Assembly (NCBI GenBank): GCA_024509875.1
Contig: JAMPIV010006383.1
Coordinates: 96,001 to 160,000 of the forward strand
DNA from: Oreohelix idahoensis
Lineage: Eukaryota > Mollusca > Gastropoda > Stylommatophora > Oreohelicidae
Length of the DNA: 64,000 bases
Reading direction: 5' to 3'
Of this stretch, positions 53,756 through 64,000 are shown one piece after another (within the stretch, counting starts at the first letter, position 1; the number at the start of each line of letters is the position of its first letter). The translations under genes were made by a program, and so were the position numbers. Below the pieces are notes generated by a model. The model worked only from the letters and a program-made list of their open reading frames with translations. It searched no databases and was not told the origin of the DNA.

Positions 53756-54849
53756 TCAGATGTACATTCTTCTCAGGTGATGATTCTTCTCGGGAGGTGA
53801 TGCCAATCTAGTGGCGTTATGCACTCTCCGTACATTGCCGACGATCAATTCGGCGATTGATTTCTCTAGGACGAACGCGTTCACTCTACCTGTTATGAAC
53901 GGGGTGTCCACATTAATATACGCCTGGGGGTAAGACTCGACTTTGCACCCAAACGTGGTACACTTTACAGTTTTACCCGTGAGGCAGGATTCGTCGATGC
54001 ACGAACGACGTACCCCGACTGTAGTGCATCCAGTGTCCCTCAACACCCAGACTGGTTTCTTCTCCACCACACCTTTGTGGAGAGCCACCTTGCCAGTCTC
54101 ATGGACCGCCGACAGACATGGTGCAGCATGCCCGCAGTGTAGCACTACATTCTCGTTCGTATGGAACTGAGGACGACACCCCACACAGTCCTCGTTGTTG
54201 ACTGTCCAACACAAACGCGGAATTCGCGTGTTCAATTGGGGTAGGACACCTGTCAGCATAATGATTGTTGCCACCACAATTGGAACACCTGCGCTCCCTT
54301 TTTGACTCATCGCGTGGACTATTGCTGGGGCTTTTAGCTGGTGAAGACCGCGCATCGGAGTCGGAAGATTGACTCTCTGAGGAACCACTCATCTGCCTGA
54401 AATGTTTTGTTTTATACCAAACCGATCTTCGTCACGAGACTCATCGAACTGTACCTGCTTACGCGTTTGGCGCTCTCCTCCGTCGCTATCACTTCTCCAC
54501 TGTCGGTTGTGCCAATTCGACCGACCATTCCGATGGGATCGGAAGTTCCTGTAATTCCCTCTGCGTGGTTGATAGGGACTGAAGGGCCTATCGTCCCTCT
54601 GCTCTTGGCACCTGTCTGCACCACCTGGCTGATTTTTCTATGGTTGTCGCTGAACTTTGCCGACACCAGCAACTAAGGCGTCTGACAAACCCGACTTCTG
54701 GATGGGTTTGCTCGGATGGGCAAGGACATAATGATGGCCCAACTGTGCCATGGACGCAATGTCCTTTGGCTGGCGCTCTTGGAAGAAAGCTACCAATTCA
54801 GTAGAACACGACGACAACACTTTGTCCCGTAGCATTAGATCAACCAAGC
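53756..54849 (-). pseudogene. gag C-terminus, zinc knuckle and protease of the inner element
   Basis: From 54849 downward the gag end reads 'VDLMLRDKVLSS', followed by a basic linker spread over frames. A zinc knuckle CX2CX4HX4C is near 54290 ('RRCSNCGGNNHYADRC'). The protease follows with 'VLRDTGCTTVGVR' (catalytic DTG) near 54040 and 'IAELIVGNV'. At least three frameshifts are needed to join the pieces. It matures gag in the particle. The DTGC form is an alternative to the usual DTGA or DTGS. Confidence 0.85.
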
Positions 54850-57413
54850 TGTGGTGGATTTTGATGTTAATTGGTAAAATGTGAATTTTATGCAGATGTG
54901 AGGTCAAGCTGTGAAGGCCCCTGAGTCTAATAGATAATAGGGTTTGTGTTTTCAGGGAACCCTTCTGCTACCACCCTACGACCTCAAATAGCGACGTATT
55001 TTATCCTAAGTATAATAATGGTGTATGTCTGTTATCTGGCTAGTGTCTAGGGTAATGTGAAATGTGCTGTAATAAAATGACAACAAATACACATAAGAAC
55101 TCTATGAAAAGTAATTAACAACACCCAGAGTTAAGTTTAAAATGTGAAATCTTTTTTACTATTTATTGTTCCAGTATCACAATTTTCTGTATACTGGAAT
55201 ATTGAAACTCAAAATGATAATTCAAAGTATTTACATAAAATTGATTCAATTTATAACTGAGTATGTTATTTTTCACACTTTAATTAAATATGTCAATCTG
55301 GAACAGTGTCAATTTACTCTTGCTCACATGAATGGGTAATGATTGAAAGAACGTCTGTCTTCATCATAATCTGAATGATGTAATACACATTTGGGAAAGG
55401 AGAGTAGTTGAGTTTGATATATCAAGTGCCCGGAGACGATTTCTTAACTTAGTATGTTCTGGTATACAGGATGAATTATGTTCACATCACCAGCTTCCAC
55501 TGCCAAGTGAGGATTCTGCTCTTGAAATATAACAAGGAGGCACACAGTCGATACTGCCTCAAGTCTTTAGATGCAGAAGTATATACAGGTATAGATTTAC
55601 CTGGGCTCACTTTGAGTCATAGATGAAACCCTGGAACGATATAAATGCGTCCTACTCAACCTCTGATATACTCTATCTTTCCCTAACTAATAAACATTGT
55701 AAATCATATTCAGACTCAGCATGGTAACTCAACAATTAGTTAGCTATCTTAATTGGTTAGTTACCCCATTCATGGTCAAATAAACTTCAAACTATAATTT
55801 GACACTTTCCTTGACAATGGAAACATTTTAAGTTAATAATATCAAGTCATGTACAATCACGGTGACTTGCTGAAGACGACGGCCAGTGGTTTTCCTGGTC
55901 TTATGTCATAATACTGTACAACAATTTCCCCATTAATATTTAATTTTACATTCTCCCAAAGTGTCAGAAAGCCTGTCTGGATTTTCTACAACATGTTAAT
56001 ATATTTCCTAACAACTCTGTGAGACAACACAAAGTTTGATGTTGGCTTCCCTCTAGATAAACTTCTACCCACATAAGTTTCATATATATATTCAATAATA
56101 CATACATCTTAATAATAATAATAATGATACAAAGGTTTTATTTCTTACCGCATCAATGAAAATTCCTACTAATAAGTTTAATTGCGATAAATATGGTCAA
56201 ATCCAGATCGCTTGCTGGTGCAGATCAGCACAGACAAGATAGTATTATTATCTTGCTTTTAGAACAACTTTATTGTAGTAAAAGTTTTCTCAAGTGGCGA
56301 CGAACGCCGTTTCCAAATGGTTTTTATCACTCTCGTAGTATATTAGACGCCAGCCAATCAGGGACTGTGTGGCTTATTGCGTCCTTTTTCAAAACTGAAC
56401 TCAATTTTCAAATCTTGGACTAACTTCCCCTCTATCCCGACTACAGGGCAAACTGAGAATGATTCAAGTCTGTTCGTCCATCTGTCTTTGTCAATATCTC
56501 AGTTATTTCCTAAAAGTTTATAATTCTGACAAGTAATTAGTGATCCTGTGGCTGTCTGTCACACAGTGGTTATATTTTTATTCTTTTATTTATTATATTC
56601 AATATTATCGTTTTTATTCTTCATTTCTTCAAATAACATATAAATGTCATTGTATTCGTCAACTGTCCTTTAATTTAGCATATAAGAACATTATCTAAGT
56701 TTTTCTTCTCTCTAACCTTCTATGCCCCGCTTGGGTGCAAAATTCAAATTATTTAAACACGAAATCGAGACACTACCAACTATGCTCCTTTTCTCCCCCG
56801 TTCCGTACTGTATTTTCAAAATTTTCCACGTTAATCGTAATTTTTTTCTTTAACTGTCGTTCTCATTCAAAACGAAACAACGCTTTTGTAGTACGTCACA
56901 AAATTGCGACCACGCGTTTGCCGTATGTTACAATATCGCTACTTTTTAGCCCGAAATATGGGTGTGTGTGTGTTTTGGGCTGTGTCGCGTCCAACAGCGT
57001 GGATATATACATTGAACTGAGTGTCGAGCGAAGGGAGTCTGCGAAACTTGCGACATCGTTTCTCCAACATGCTACGACATTGGCATGCACTATCGTTTTC
57101 GGTTCGCGAGGCCAGAAAAAACCAAACGCGTGTCAAATTGTAGCATTTACTCTCTTACTTTTATGCCTTCGCGTATTCCTTCCCCGTTTTCTTCTTACAC
57201 TCTTGCTCTGAATGCTAAGCCTTGTTTTTCTCAAAACTGTTACGTTAGTGTCTCAATGACGAGGTATAAAATCTAGTACTATTTGCAGGCGGAGGAGACA
57301 ACGTTTCACGCAACTTCCTTATTTTATCCCTATATTCTTTTATCTCTATCGTTTTGAATTTATAAAAGGTGGGCTATTTGAACTGTTGTCCATACAGATG
57401 TCACTTTACGACA
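54850..57413. mobile_element. 2.56 kb TG...CA insert within gag, possible solo LTR
   Basis: CAAGC flanks both ends (54845-54849 and 57414-57418). The insert starts TGTGGTGGATTTTG and ends TTTACGACA. Gag codons stop at one side and resume at the other. No internal duplication of the ends was seen, so it is one repeat, most simply a solo LTR of an unknown element. The unusual length is matched by the 1.9 kb LTRs of the gypsy element at 12384. No coding domain was recognised. Confidence 0.8.
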
Positions 57414-58198
57414 CAAGCCACCAAAGTCTTTTGGAATGCCTTCCAACTCGATCCATCTATTCAGCAGAAGCTTGATCTTCGAGATGAAATCCTCGAAGTC
57501 TTGGTCTGCACTTGGCATAGTGTTTCTAAACCGCGTCCGGTACCCGTCCGCCGTCAGACGGAACTTCAGAAGCAACCGTTCCTTCCCCTTATCGTAATCC
57601 GCCCTTTCTTCCAGCGGGAGGCTATAGAAAGTCTCCATCGCAGGCCCCACTAGCAACGTGAATAACAGATGGCCACTGATCTCTGTCAGCCTTCCGTGCC
57701 ACGCATTTGGCCTCGAACCTCGCAAGGAACAAATCTAAACTGTCGATTTTGTCGTTAAAATTCGGCAGACGCAGCCTAAGGGGACGATGCGACTCCCTCG
57801 GAGTCGAGTTCTGACCACTCGCACCCGCTTCTATTCTTTTTGATTGTATTTCCATATCAGCTTCTACCTGCAGTTTTTTTCCTCCGAAGCTAATCTCATT
57901 CTCTCCTTTTCTAATTCCTGCTCTAACTCTCTCTCTGTTTCAAATCGTTAGCTTCTTTCATCTTCTTTTCGTGTGATTCGAACTCTCTTCTTTTTAGCTC
58001 TAACTCTTCAGCGCGAGCATATCTTTCCCCCTTCTGTTTCTCAATCTTTTCCGTCTCTTCCTGCTTCTGCTTCTTCTCCAAAGCTTTTTGATTTTCCTCT
58101 GAATGGTATTTGGCTTCAGCAAAATCCATCAGTTCTTTCTGGGTGTACCGACATTCTTTTCTTATCCGAATGAAGCCCTCTAGGTCCATGATGTACAC
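57414..58198 (-). pseudogene. gag N-terminal and capsid part of the inner element
   Basis: From the Met at 58198, a coiled coil rich in Glu, Lys and Gln ('EENQKALEKKQKQEETEK') is followed by the capsid region: 'FLARFEAKCVARKADRDQWP', then in a shifted frame 'LPLEERADYDKGKERLLLKF' and 'EDFISKIKLLLNRWIELEG'. Shifts are near 57890 and 57670. The coding part is cut at 57414 by the CAAGC insert. Forms the particle shell with the C-terminal part at 53756-54849. Confidence 0.88.
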
Positions 58199-60828
58199 TC
58201 AGAATACTCACTATTATCTTTTGCTTTAGATTCTTACTATGCAACTACTCAATCGTGTGTACTATAAACACCTCACTTATATCAACAGATAACTCTCTGC
58301 TTACAAAGTATGCAGTAATGACATATAAATAGCAATAACACTTCTCAAAGCACAAACCTATGCATGTAAATATAATCGACTTCACTACTCAATTAACCTC
58401 TTGGTTACTGTCTCCTTACTCTCTAGGTTTTCGTCCTTCCGACCCCTTAGTCTCTGTGATACAACTAAAAAGACCCTTACTATAGTCACAAGTTGTATTT
58501 TCTTAGCTGATAATACCTCTTGGTGCTATACCACCTCACAATGTAAGGTTGTGGCACCGCCACAAAATTGAAAAATAAGTCAGCTTCTACACTACAGTAT
58601 CTCACTAGCACCCACCCTGGTGCTGTACTCTGACAATTTCAATTCTTTATATTCTACCTAATACCAAAAGTTTACAACTGGCAAAAATGAACACTCCACA
58701 GATGAAAAGACACACACCAAACACTACGATAAATACCAGTCACTAGGAATAAGATGACAGACAAGATCAGATCAGGGATAGACTGATATATACAATGCGT
58801 GACTGACAACGGACGAAAACAAGGTATACCCGTTAAAGTATTTACAAGATAGCAAGAAGGAACGAGATATCACACCACTTAAACACAACAAAAGAATTAC
58901 TGAATGTACAAGACAACGTAAATACAAACTCCACCAGCACGCCTAACGAATACTGAGCTTCGAATGTTAAGTAGGGCAGTCGCAGGAAAACCTTCTGCCT
59001 GACTCCACCACTAAACATACACAGCTACACCCTAGAAGAAATCAGTCTAATCCAATCTTTTCCCACACGTAAGAAAAGGAAGAATTAAACTCGCCACCCG
59101 TCCCCCCTTGAACACAGGAATATAATAATAAACACAGCAGACTAAACAACAACTACACTTAACAATGAAGTGTTGAGAGCTATCTCCTTCACTAGCCACC
59201 AACTAAATCACACCAATCAAAATAAACTAAATAACATAAGCAATAATATCACTATAACATATCCCAGATTTACTATGTATACAATACCAATGACCCCAAG
59301 TGATAGGAAATAGAGTGACAGATCCCCCCTAATTACCTAACACTATAAAGACACAGACTGAGTTTCTACAAAGAAAGCGAGGACAAAGAACAAAACACAA
59401 GGAAAGAAAAACAACAACAAACCAAAAAGCAAACCTCAAGAAACAGACGTAGAAACAGAACAAAGCTTATTGCTTTATGCTAACCTAACACGACCCCGAC
59501 AGAACTGTCCCACTACTCTAGAAGACCAGACTGTACGATAAGTTGTATCAGGTGGATAGACAGAAAAGAACATTTTAAAGGAAGAAAAACAGAATTTAGA
59601 GGAAAAACAAGAAAATCATAAATACAACAGATCAAACTCAGATATACAAACAATTACTTAACTGACGATCCAGCAATGCTCCTCCACGTAGCTCCTCAAA
59701 CACAGATGATGATAGAAGAAACAGCACGAACTAGACTTCACAGACTTGAAGACATCAAAACGAAGATAACGTTCCACACGGCGTTATCTTAGCACAGTCC
59801 ACAGTAAGAATAACGACCGTAAATCCAATACTGTCCATATAACGAGACTTCTTCACAAGTCTATGTGCTCGATAATAATAATAATATCTTTTGGCACGGT
59901 GATGCGTATACTATCCAAGCAAAGTTCACTTCACTACGACACTTCAGGAACCCAGCAGTCTTCAGCACAGTGTATTCCAGAACCACTCAGATCAGCAGGC
60001 TTCGGTAGCCGGCCTCGCTACAAGCGGTACTAGGGTCACGACAGAGGCATGGGTAGACTCCCACTGGACAGGCACATCGATAAGGTCTGATGACGACAGA
60101 ACGTGGCAGGTAAGTAGAGCAGTACGGGCGATGACACTACTGCAGATTGGCTACGTATCCAACAATGGTTGAGTTGATCTAGACCATGATCTAGATAAGA
60201 GGAGTTACACACAACCTGAGATACCACCGCCACTATTGATACTTCAAATATCCACCAATCTTGAAGATTTATATTCCTCTGCCGACACACACAGTCAGGC
60301 ACTCGAGCCCAAATATTACCAACCAATATTGACAAACAATTCTACTGTACATCTTTCATGAACCACCTGCCAACACCTGTCACACTAACCTCCACTGCTC
60401 CGACAGGATCACCACCTTCCTAGCACTAAGCTACAAAGTGTTCCTTGTAATATATCAAACTGTGATGTCAGCCGCCAGCTGCAATCTTACTCTTATCACT
60501 TTTGACCCTGCTTCTATCAATACTTAACACCCTAGCACAAAATTAACTTTCAAAAACAGCGTCGAACACAATAAATGACAAACATTCTCTGTACTGACAA
60601 CACCAACCTTTCACTGTGCCCTATTTCCAATCTAGGTCAAATGCCACTAGCGGGTCACCCCCTGACCAGAACAGTTCACTGCCTACTGACTAACCAAAAA
60701 AACACACTGCCGTGAACACTGTAAAACCTAAAGGCGTGAACACACTACTGCTATAACTTCTCGTATGTCTGCATAATAAATTCTAGCCTTTATAATAAAA
60801 ATATAGGCCCTACGGCCTTTAAAGAATC
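58199..60828 (-). other. Long leader of the inner element
   Basis: 2.6 kb between the 5' LTR and gag with no long frame and no recognised domain. On the plus strand it is rich in A and C and poor in G, so the element RNA is rich in U and G here. It is unusually long compared with the 185 base leader of the gypsy at 12384, so an undetected old insertion is possible. Confidence 0.6.
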
Positions 60829-60846
60829 GGACAAGAGCTCCCCAGC
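60829..60846 (-). promoter_or_regulatory. Candidate primer binding site of the inner element
   Basis: On the minus strand GC then TGGGGAGCTCTTGTCC directly follows the 5' LTR. TGG fits tRNA CCA pairing. The tRNA was not identified. Confidence 0.45.
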
Positions 60847-61554
60847 TGTCAGAACAACTGTGTAGACGATGTCCCCAGTTGTCAGGAACACTTATCGTGG
60901 ATAACACTCCACTATGTTGCACCACTGCAGTGTGGATTTATAATAACAATAATAAGCTCGCTCCTCTAGGAGTATGACCACACAACAATGGCTGACATAA
61001 GTAATCAACACCTTTAACGGGAATTTCCCTTTATTACTGAACACAACACACTCAGGCCTCATACGGCCAACAAACGCATGAAATACAATATAATAATGAC
61101 ATGCCCGTGTAACTTGCCGTAACAGCTTAATCTATCAGCATCATCCACCACAGTGCGACTTAACTGAACGAACACTGCAATGACTATCGCTCACCATGAG
61201 CGGCAAAACTGTGACAATGGTACACTCAACTCATTGACAACTAATAAATCTACGGCCTGTAACATAAGCAATATAGACACTACACTGTACTAGAATAACA
61301 ACTTAATAATCCATCAGATCCAGAATATGGCAAGCACTTATAACAAATAGTCCATAACATTAACTTCATAGCTAACCCGCTGGCAAAAGGGAAATATCTG
61401 CGTCCGACCCGGACGCTGGCTAGATTCTGACTGACTACCTTCGCGCCTGATTTCCCGGCTTCCGGTAGTCACCTGACTCGCCGGTTTTGCTATACCCGGC
61501 GTTGCCCGGCTGACTTTTCGTCCAAAAGATGCACTGCGAAATAGCGTTGTGACA
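60847..61554 (-). repeat. 5' LTR of the gag-PR element
   Basis: 708 bp, the same length as its partner at 52075-52782, with few visible differences. The ends are TGTCAC...TGACA on the minus strand. This insertion should be younger than the outer element, which already carried lesions or gained them since. Confidence 0.95.
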
Positions 61555-62804
61555 ATAATAAATCTTGATCCAAGAAGGTACCTCTCCAGCCCATACGATG
61601 GCGAACAATTCGCGCTCGATCTCTGGATATCTTCTTTCTGCGTCAGTTAGTTTACGTGAGATGTATAAGTTAGGGTGAAGTGTACCGTCGAAGTTCTGCA
61701 TCAATACAGCACCGACACCTTTGGAAGACGCATCTGTGCGAAGATAGAATGTCAAATTTTTTGGCAGCCTCAAAATTGGAGGGGTTGAAAATAAATTTTT
61801 AAAATGAGCTAAGGCTGCTTGGCACTCTTGAGACCAGTGCACGTGATTGGGAGAGCCCTTTCTTAATAAAGCAGACAGCTCAGCAGTGACATTGGATAGA
61901 TTCGAAATGAATCGACTGTAAAATTCAATAAGGCCGAGAATACTGCGAACTTGTTTCTTAATTGTAGGCACAGATGTGTTCAAAATCTTGGACACATTAG
62001 ACAGTTCAGTTTTAAGCAAACCATGACCAACTCTATGACCAAGGAATGATATTTCTCCAAATCCAACACAAATATTAGAAGGTTTGGCAGTTAGGTGGTG
62101 TGAACGTAAAGTGTCAAGCAACGAAGTGAGACCTAAGAAATGATTTTCCCAAGAAGTACTGAAGAGACATATGTCATCTTTATATGTAATGATATCAGAC
62201 ATGTTAGAAAAGATTTTACGCATCATCCTGACAAATGTGGCAGGAGCATTCATGAGTCCAAAAGACGTAAAATTCCATTGAAATAAACCCTTAGGTGTTG
62301 CAAAAGCAGTGAGTGGCTTAGCAGTTTCAGATAAAGGAGCCTGCCAGCATCCCTTAGTGAGATCAAACTTAGTGAAAAAACAGCTGTAGCAAGTCTTGGC
62401 AAAAAGTCTTCTAATTAAAGTAAAGGTTCAGCATCGAAGACAGTAACATTATTAAGTTTGCGATAGTCCATACATAGTCTTATATTGGTATCTTTCTTTC
62501 TAACAATGACCACCGGGAAAGCAAATGCAGAATTGGATGGTTCGATAATACCCAAACGAAGCATGTCATCAAGTTCTTTATGAACTTGATCCTGAAAATG
62601 GATAGGGATGGGATATGGTCGAACTCGAATAGGTCGATCATCTGTGAGAAGGATATCATGAGTGATAACCGATGTACGACCAGGGATGTCTGTAAGAACA
62701 TCCAGGAAAGATTGGAGAAGATCAGGCACCTGCTGACGTTGGCCGGATGATAAATCCGTACAGATAGAAACATCCTCCCATGTCTCATTAGCCGTTAAAG
62801 GCAT
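61555..62804 (-). pseudogene. Reverse transcriptase and RNase H start of the outer gypsy element
   Basis: From 62804 downward: 'VLTDIPGRTSVITHDI', 'PIRVRPYPIPI', 'NIRLCMDYRKLNNVTV', a frameshift near 62400, then 'KFDLTKGCWQAPL', 'TSFGLMNAPATF' and the active site 'ITYKDDICLF'. The YXDD box has Lys at X, where gypsy elements normally have Ile, Met or Val. The RNase H start has 'YLRTDASSKGVGAVL' and 'EIERELFAIVWA', and a one-base shift lies near 61585. It stops at the ATAAT site, and the rest is at 51886-52074. Polymerase function is unlikely as read. Confidence 0.93.
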
Positions 62805-62846
62805 GACACGAAGATCCGTAGGTAAGTCAGGAAAAGCAGATTCTTC

Positions 62847-64000
62847 CTACTGAATCACAGACAGGGAAGAAAAATGAGTCGTATGTCTTGTAGGCTCATT
62901 TACTGCATGAAAATAAGCCTGGAGATATTCAGATCGAGTATGGAATTCTTTGAGCATGTTAATGTGGAAAGTTTTTTTTTTTTTTCCTAATTTCAAGTAC
63001 AAAGTCAACATCAGAAATACATGAAAGGACTCTGTAAGGACCACTCCAAGCATTGAGTAGTCTGTTTTCCTTTCTAGGAAGAAGGACAAAAGCTTCATCC
63101 CCAGGCACTATGCGTCTTAGTCGTCTACCACGATTCTTAAACTGACGAGACTTTTCTTTAGCAGTTTCCAATTGACAAGCATCAATTATCTTACGTCAGA
63201 GGTTAACGACGTACCCATAAGATGACTGGGTGTCCTGAGTCATCTCGGAGTCAGTGAGCAAATCTTTAATAAGAGACATGGGACCTCTAGGCTGAGCTCC
63301 GAAGACAAGCTCGAACGGCGAGAAACTGGTCTATTCATTCGGTACCTCACGGTACGCAAACAGCCCGGCGGGTGAAACCCTGTCCCAGTCTTGTTTAAAT
63401 CTGACTGTAACTTTGCCTAATAATTGTTAAAGCGTCATATTTAGCAGTTCTACCATGCCATTGCTCATTGCATGGTACACGGAGCTAAGCGATCTGTCAA
63501 TGTTTAGTTGTTGCATAACACTGGTCATCGACTCAGAGACAAACTGAGTACCTCTGTCCGATAGAAGTTTTCTAGGGAAACCTAGCCTGGAAAAGATTAA
63601 GAAAAGAGCACCAGCCACGTCTGAGGTGGTGATATTCTTCAGACATATAGCCTCTGGCCAACGAGTACACATGTCAATATATGTGAGGACATACCTGTGA
63701 CCTCTAGCGGACATAACAGGAAGTGGGCCGATAATGTCTATGGCCATATTCTCAAAGGGACGTACAGGTATATCAGAAGCCTGTATCAGTGACATGTGAT
63801 AGTCTTCCTTTGCTTTGACCTCCTGGCAAGTATCACAAGAGCGACAATAAGTAGCAACATCCCTAGATACACCAGGCCAAAAGAAGGAAGAGAGCACTCT
63901 GGACCTTGTTCTAGGGTAGCCCATGCGGCCAGCACAATGAGAATCATGGGCGTGTTGCAGGATATAAGTTCTAAGCTGTTTAGGAACCATAACCTGTTGT
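62847..64000 (-). pseudogene. Integrase of the outer gypsy element, upstream of RT
   Basis: The zinc domain has 'HAHDSHCAGRMG' and 'CRSCDTCQ'. The core shows Asp in 'MAIDIIGPL', Asp in 'LLSDRGTQF' and Glu in 'NGMVELLNMTL'. Stops at 63427 and near 63335 break the frame. The GPY/F module follows at about 63030-63171 ('AWSGPYRVL'), and then 'FHINMLKEFH' with a shift in the Lys-rich run near 62985. RT begins within 100 bases. Integrase therefore precedes RT in this second, clearly different element too. The frame is open to the window edge, so gag and protease lie beyond it. Confidence 0.92.

Larger units (their letters stand above)
52075..61554 (-). mobile_element. LTR retrotransposon with gag and protease only, inserted in the outer gypsy
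   Basis: The LTRs are exactly 708 bp each (52075-52782 and 60847-61554) and the target duplication ATAAT is present on both sides (52070-52074 and 61555-61559). Transcription runs on the minus strand, as shown by the polypurine tract at 52783-52798 and the order gag then PR. Between PR and the 3' LTR only 970 bases remain, without RT, RNase H or integrase. The leader is about 2.6 kb. The element probably depended on proteins from a relative. Confidence 0.93.

Noticed and set aside
56735..57211. 158-codon forward frame
   Set aside because: It lies in the CAAGC-flanked insert, overlaps frames on the other strand and shows no domain.

Overview
This 64 kb window reads as animal nuclear DNA made almost entirely of mobile elements in several states of decay. 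I found no host gene, true tRNA or rRNA gene, operon or CRISPR array that I can defend. The evidence for an animal is the element mix: Tigger/pogo, Tc1 (DD34E) and hAT-type DNA transposons, AP-endonuclease and RNase H non-LTR retrotransposons, tRNA-derived SINEs, and Ty3/gypsy elements with an unusual pol order. The RNase H LINE relics and the gypsy type resemble elements I associate with molluscs, perhaps gastropods. That is an inference from elements alone and is weak.

Layout. 1-5.5 kb: the 3' half of a LINE with a TAAG tail, a roughly 2 kb non-coding repeat (R1) carrying a TTAA-type MITE, LINE 3' fragments on both strands and a SINE. 5.6-8.2 kb: a complete but broken Tigger element inside an (AT)n tract, with 28 bp terminal inverted repeats and TA target duplications. 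8.2-10.7 kb: a decayed LINE on the minus strand. 11.5-12.3 kb: a SINE and a Helitron-like end, both among (AT)n tracts. 12.384-20.831 kb: a full-length gypsy retrotransposon with 1.9 kb LTRs, a GGTAC target duplication and the order gag-PR-IN-RT-RNase H. 21-29 kb: SINEs, a LINE RNase H relic, tandem duplications and a second R1 copy in reverse. 29.970-32.554 kb: a broken Tc1 element that contains a 1.06 kb inverted array with a 12 bp target duplication. 33-50.6 kb: mostly unassigned AT-rich sequence with satellites, SINEs, an inverted R1 pair, an RNase H LINE relic and a hAT MITE.

51.9-64 kb is a three-level nest on the minus strand. The outer gypsy element, cut by the window edge, again has integrase before reverse transcriptase. 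A 9.48 kb gag-PR-only LTR element with 708 bp LTRs and an ATAAT duplication has split its RNase H region. A 2.56 kb TG...CA insert with a CAAGC duplication splits that element's gag in turn.

Nothing here shows genes working together in a host pathway. What works together is the domain set within each element, and nearly every coding element carries stops, frameshifts or lost catalytic residues. The observations most worth following are the two gypsy elements with copia-like domain order, the dated nest, the MITE with an empty site visible in the second R1 copy, the inverted array inside Tc1, and a short core shared by SINEs with different heads. Percent identities, clade placement and copy numbers were not computed.
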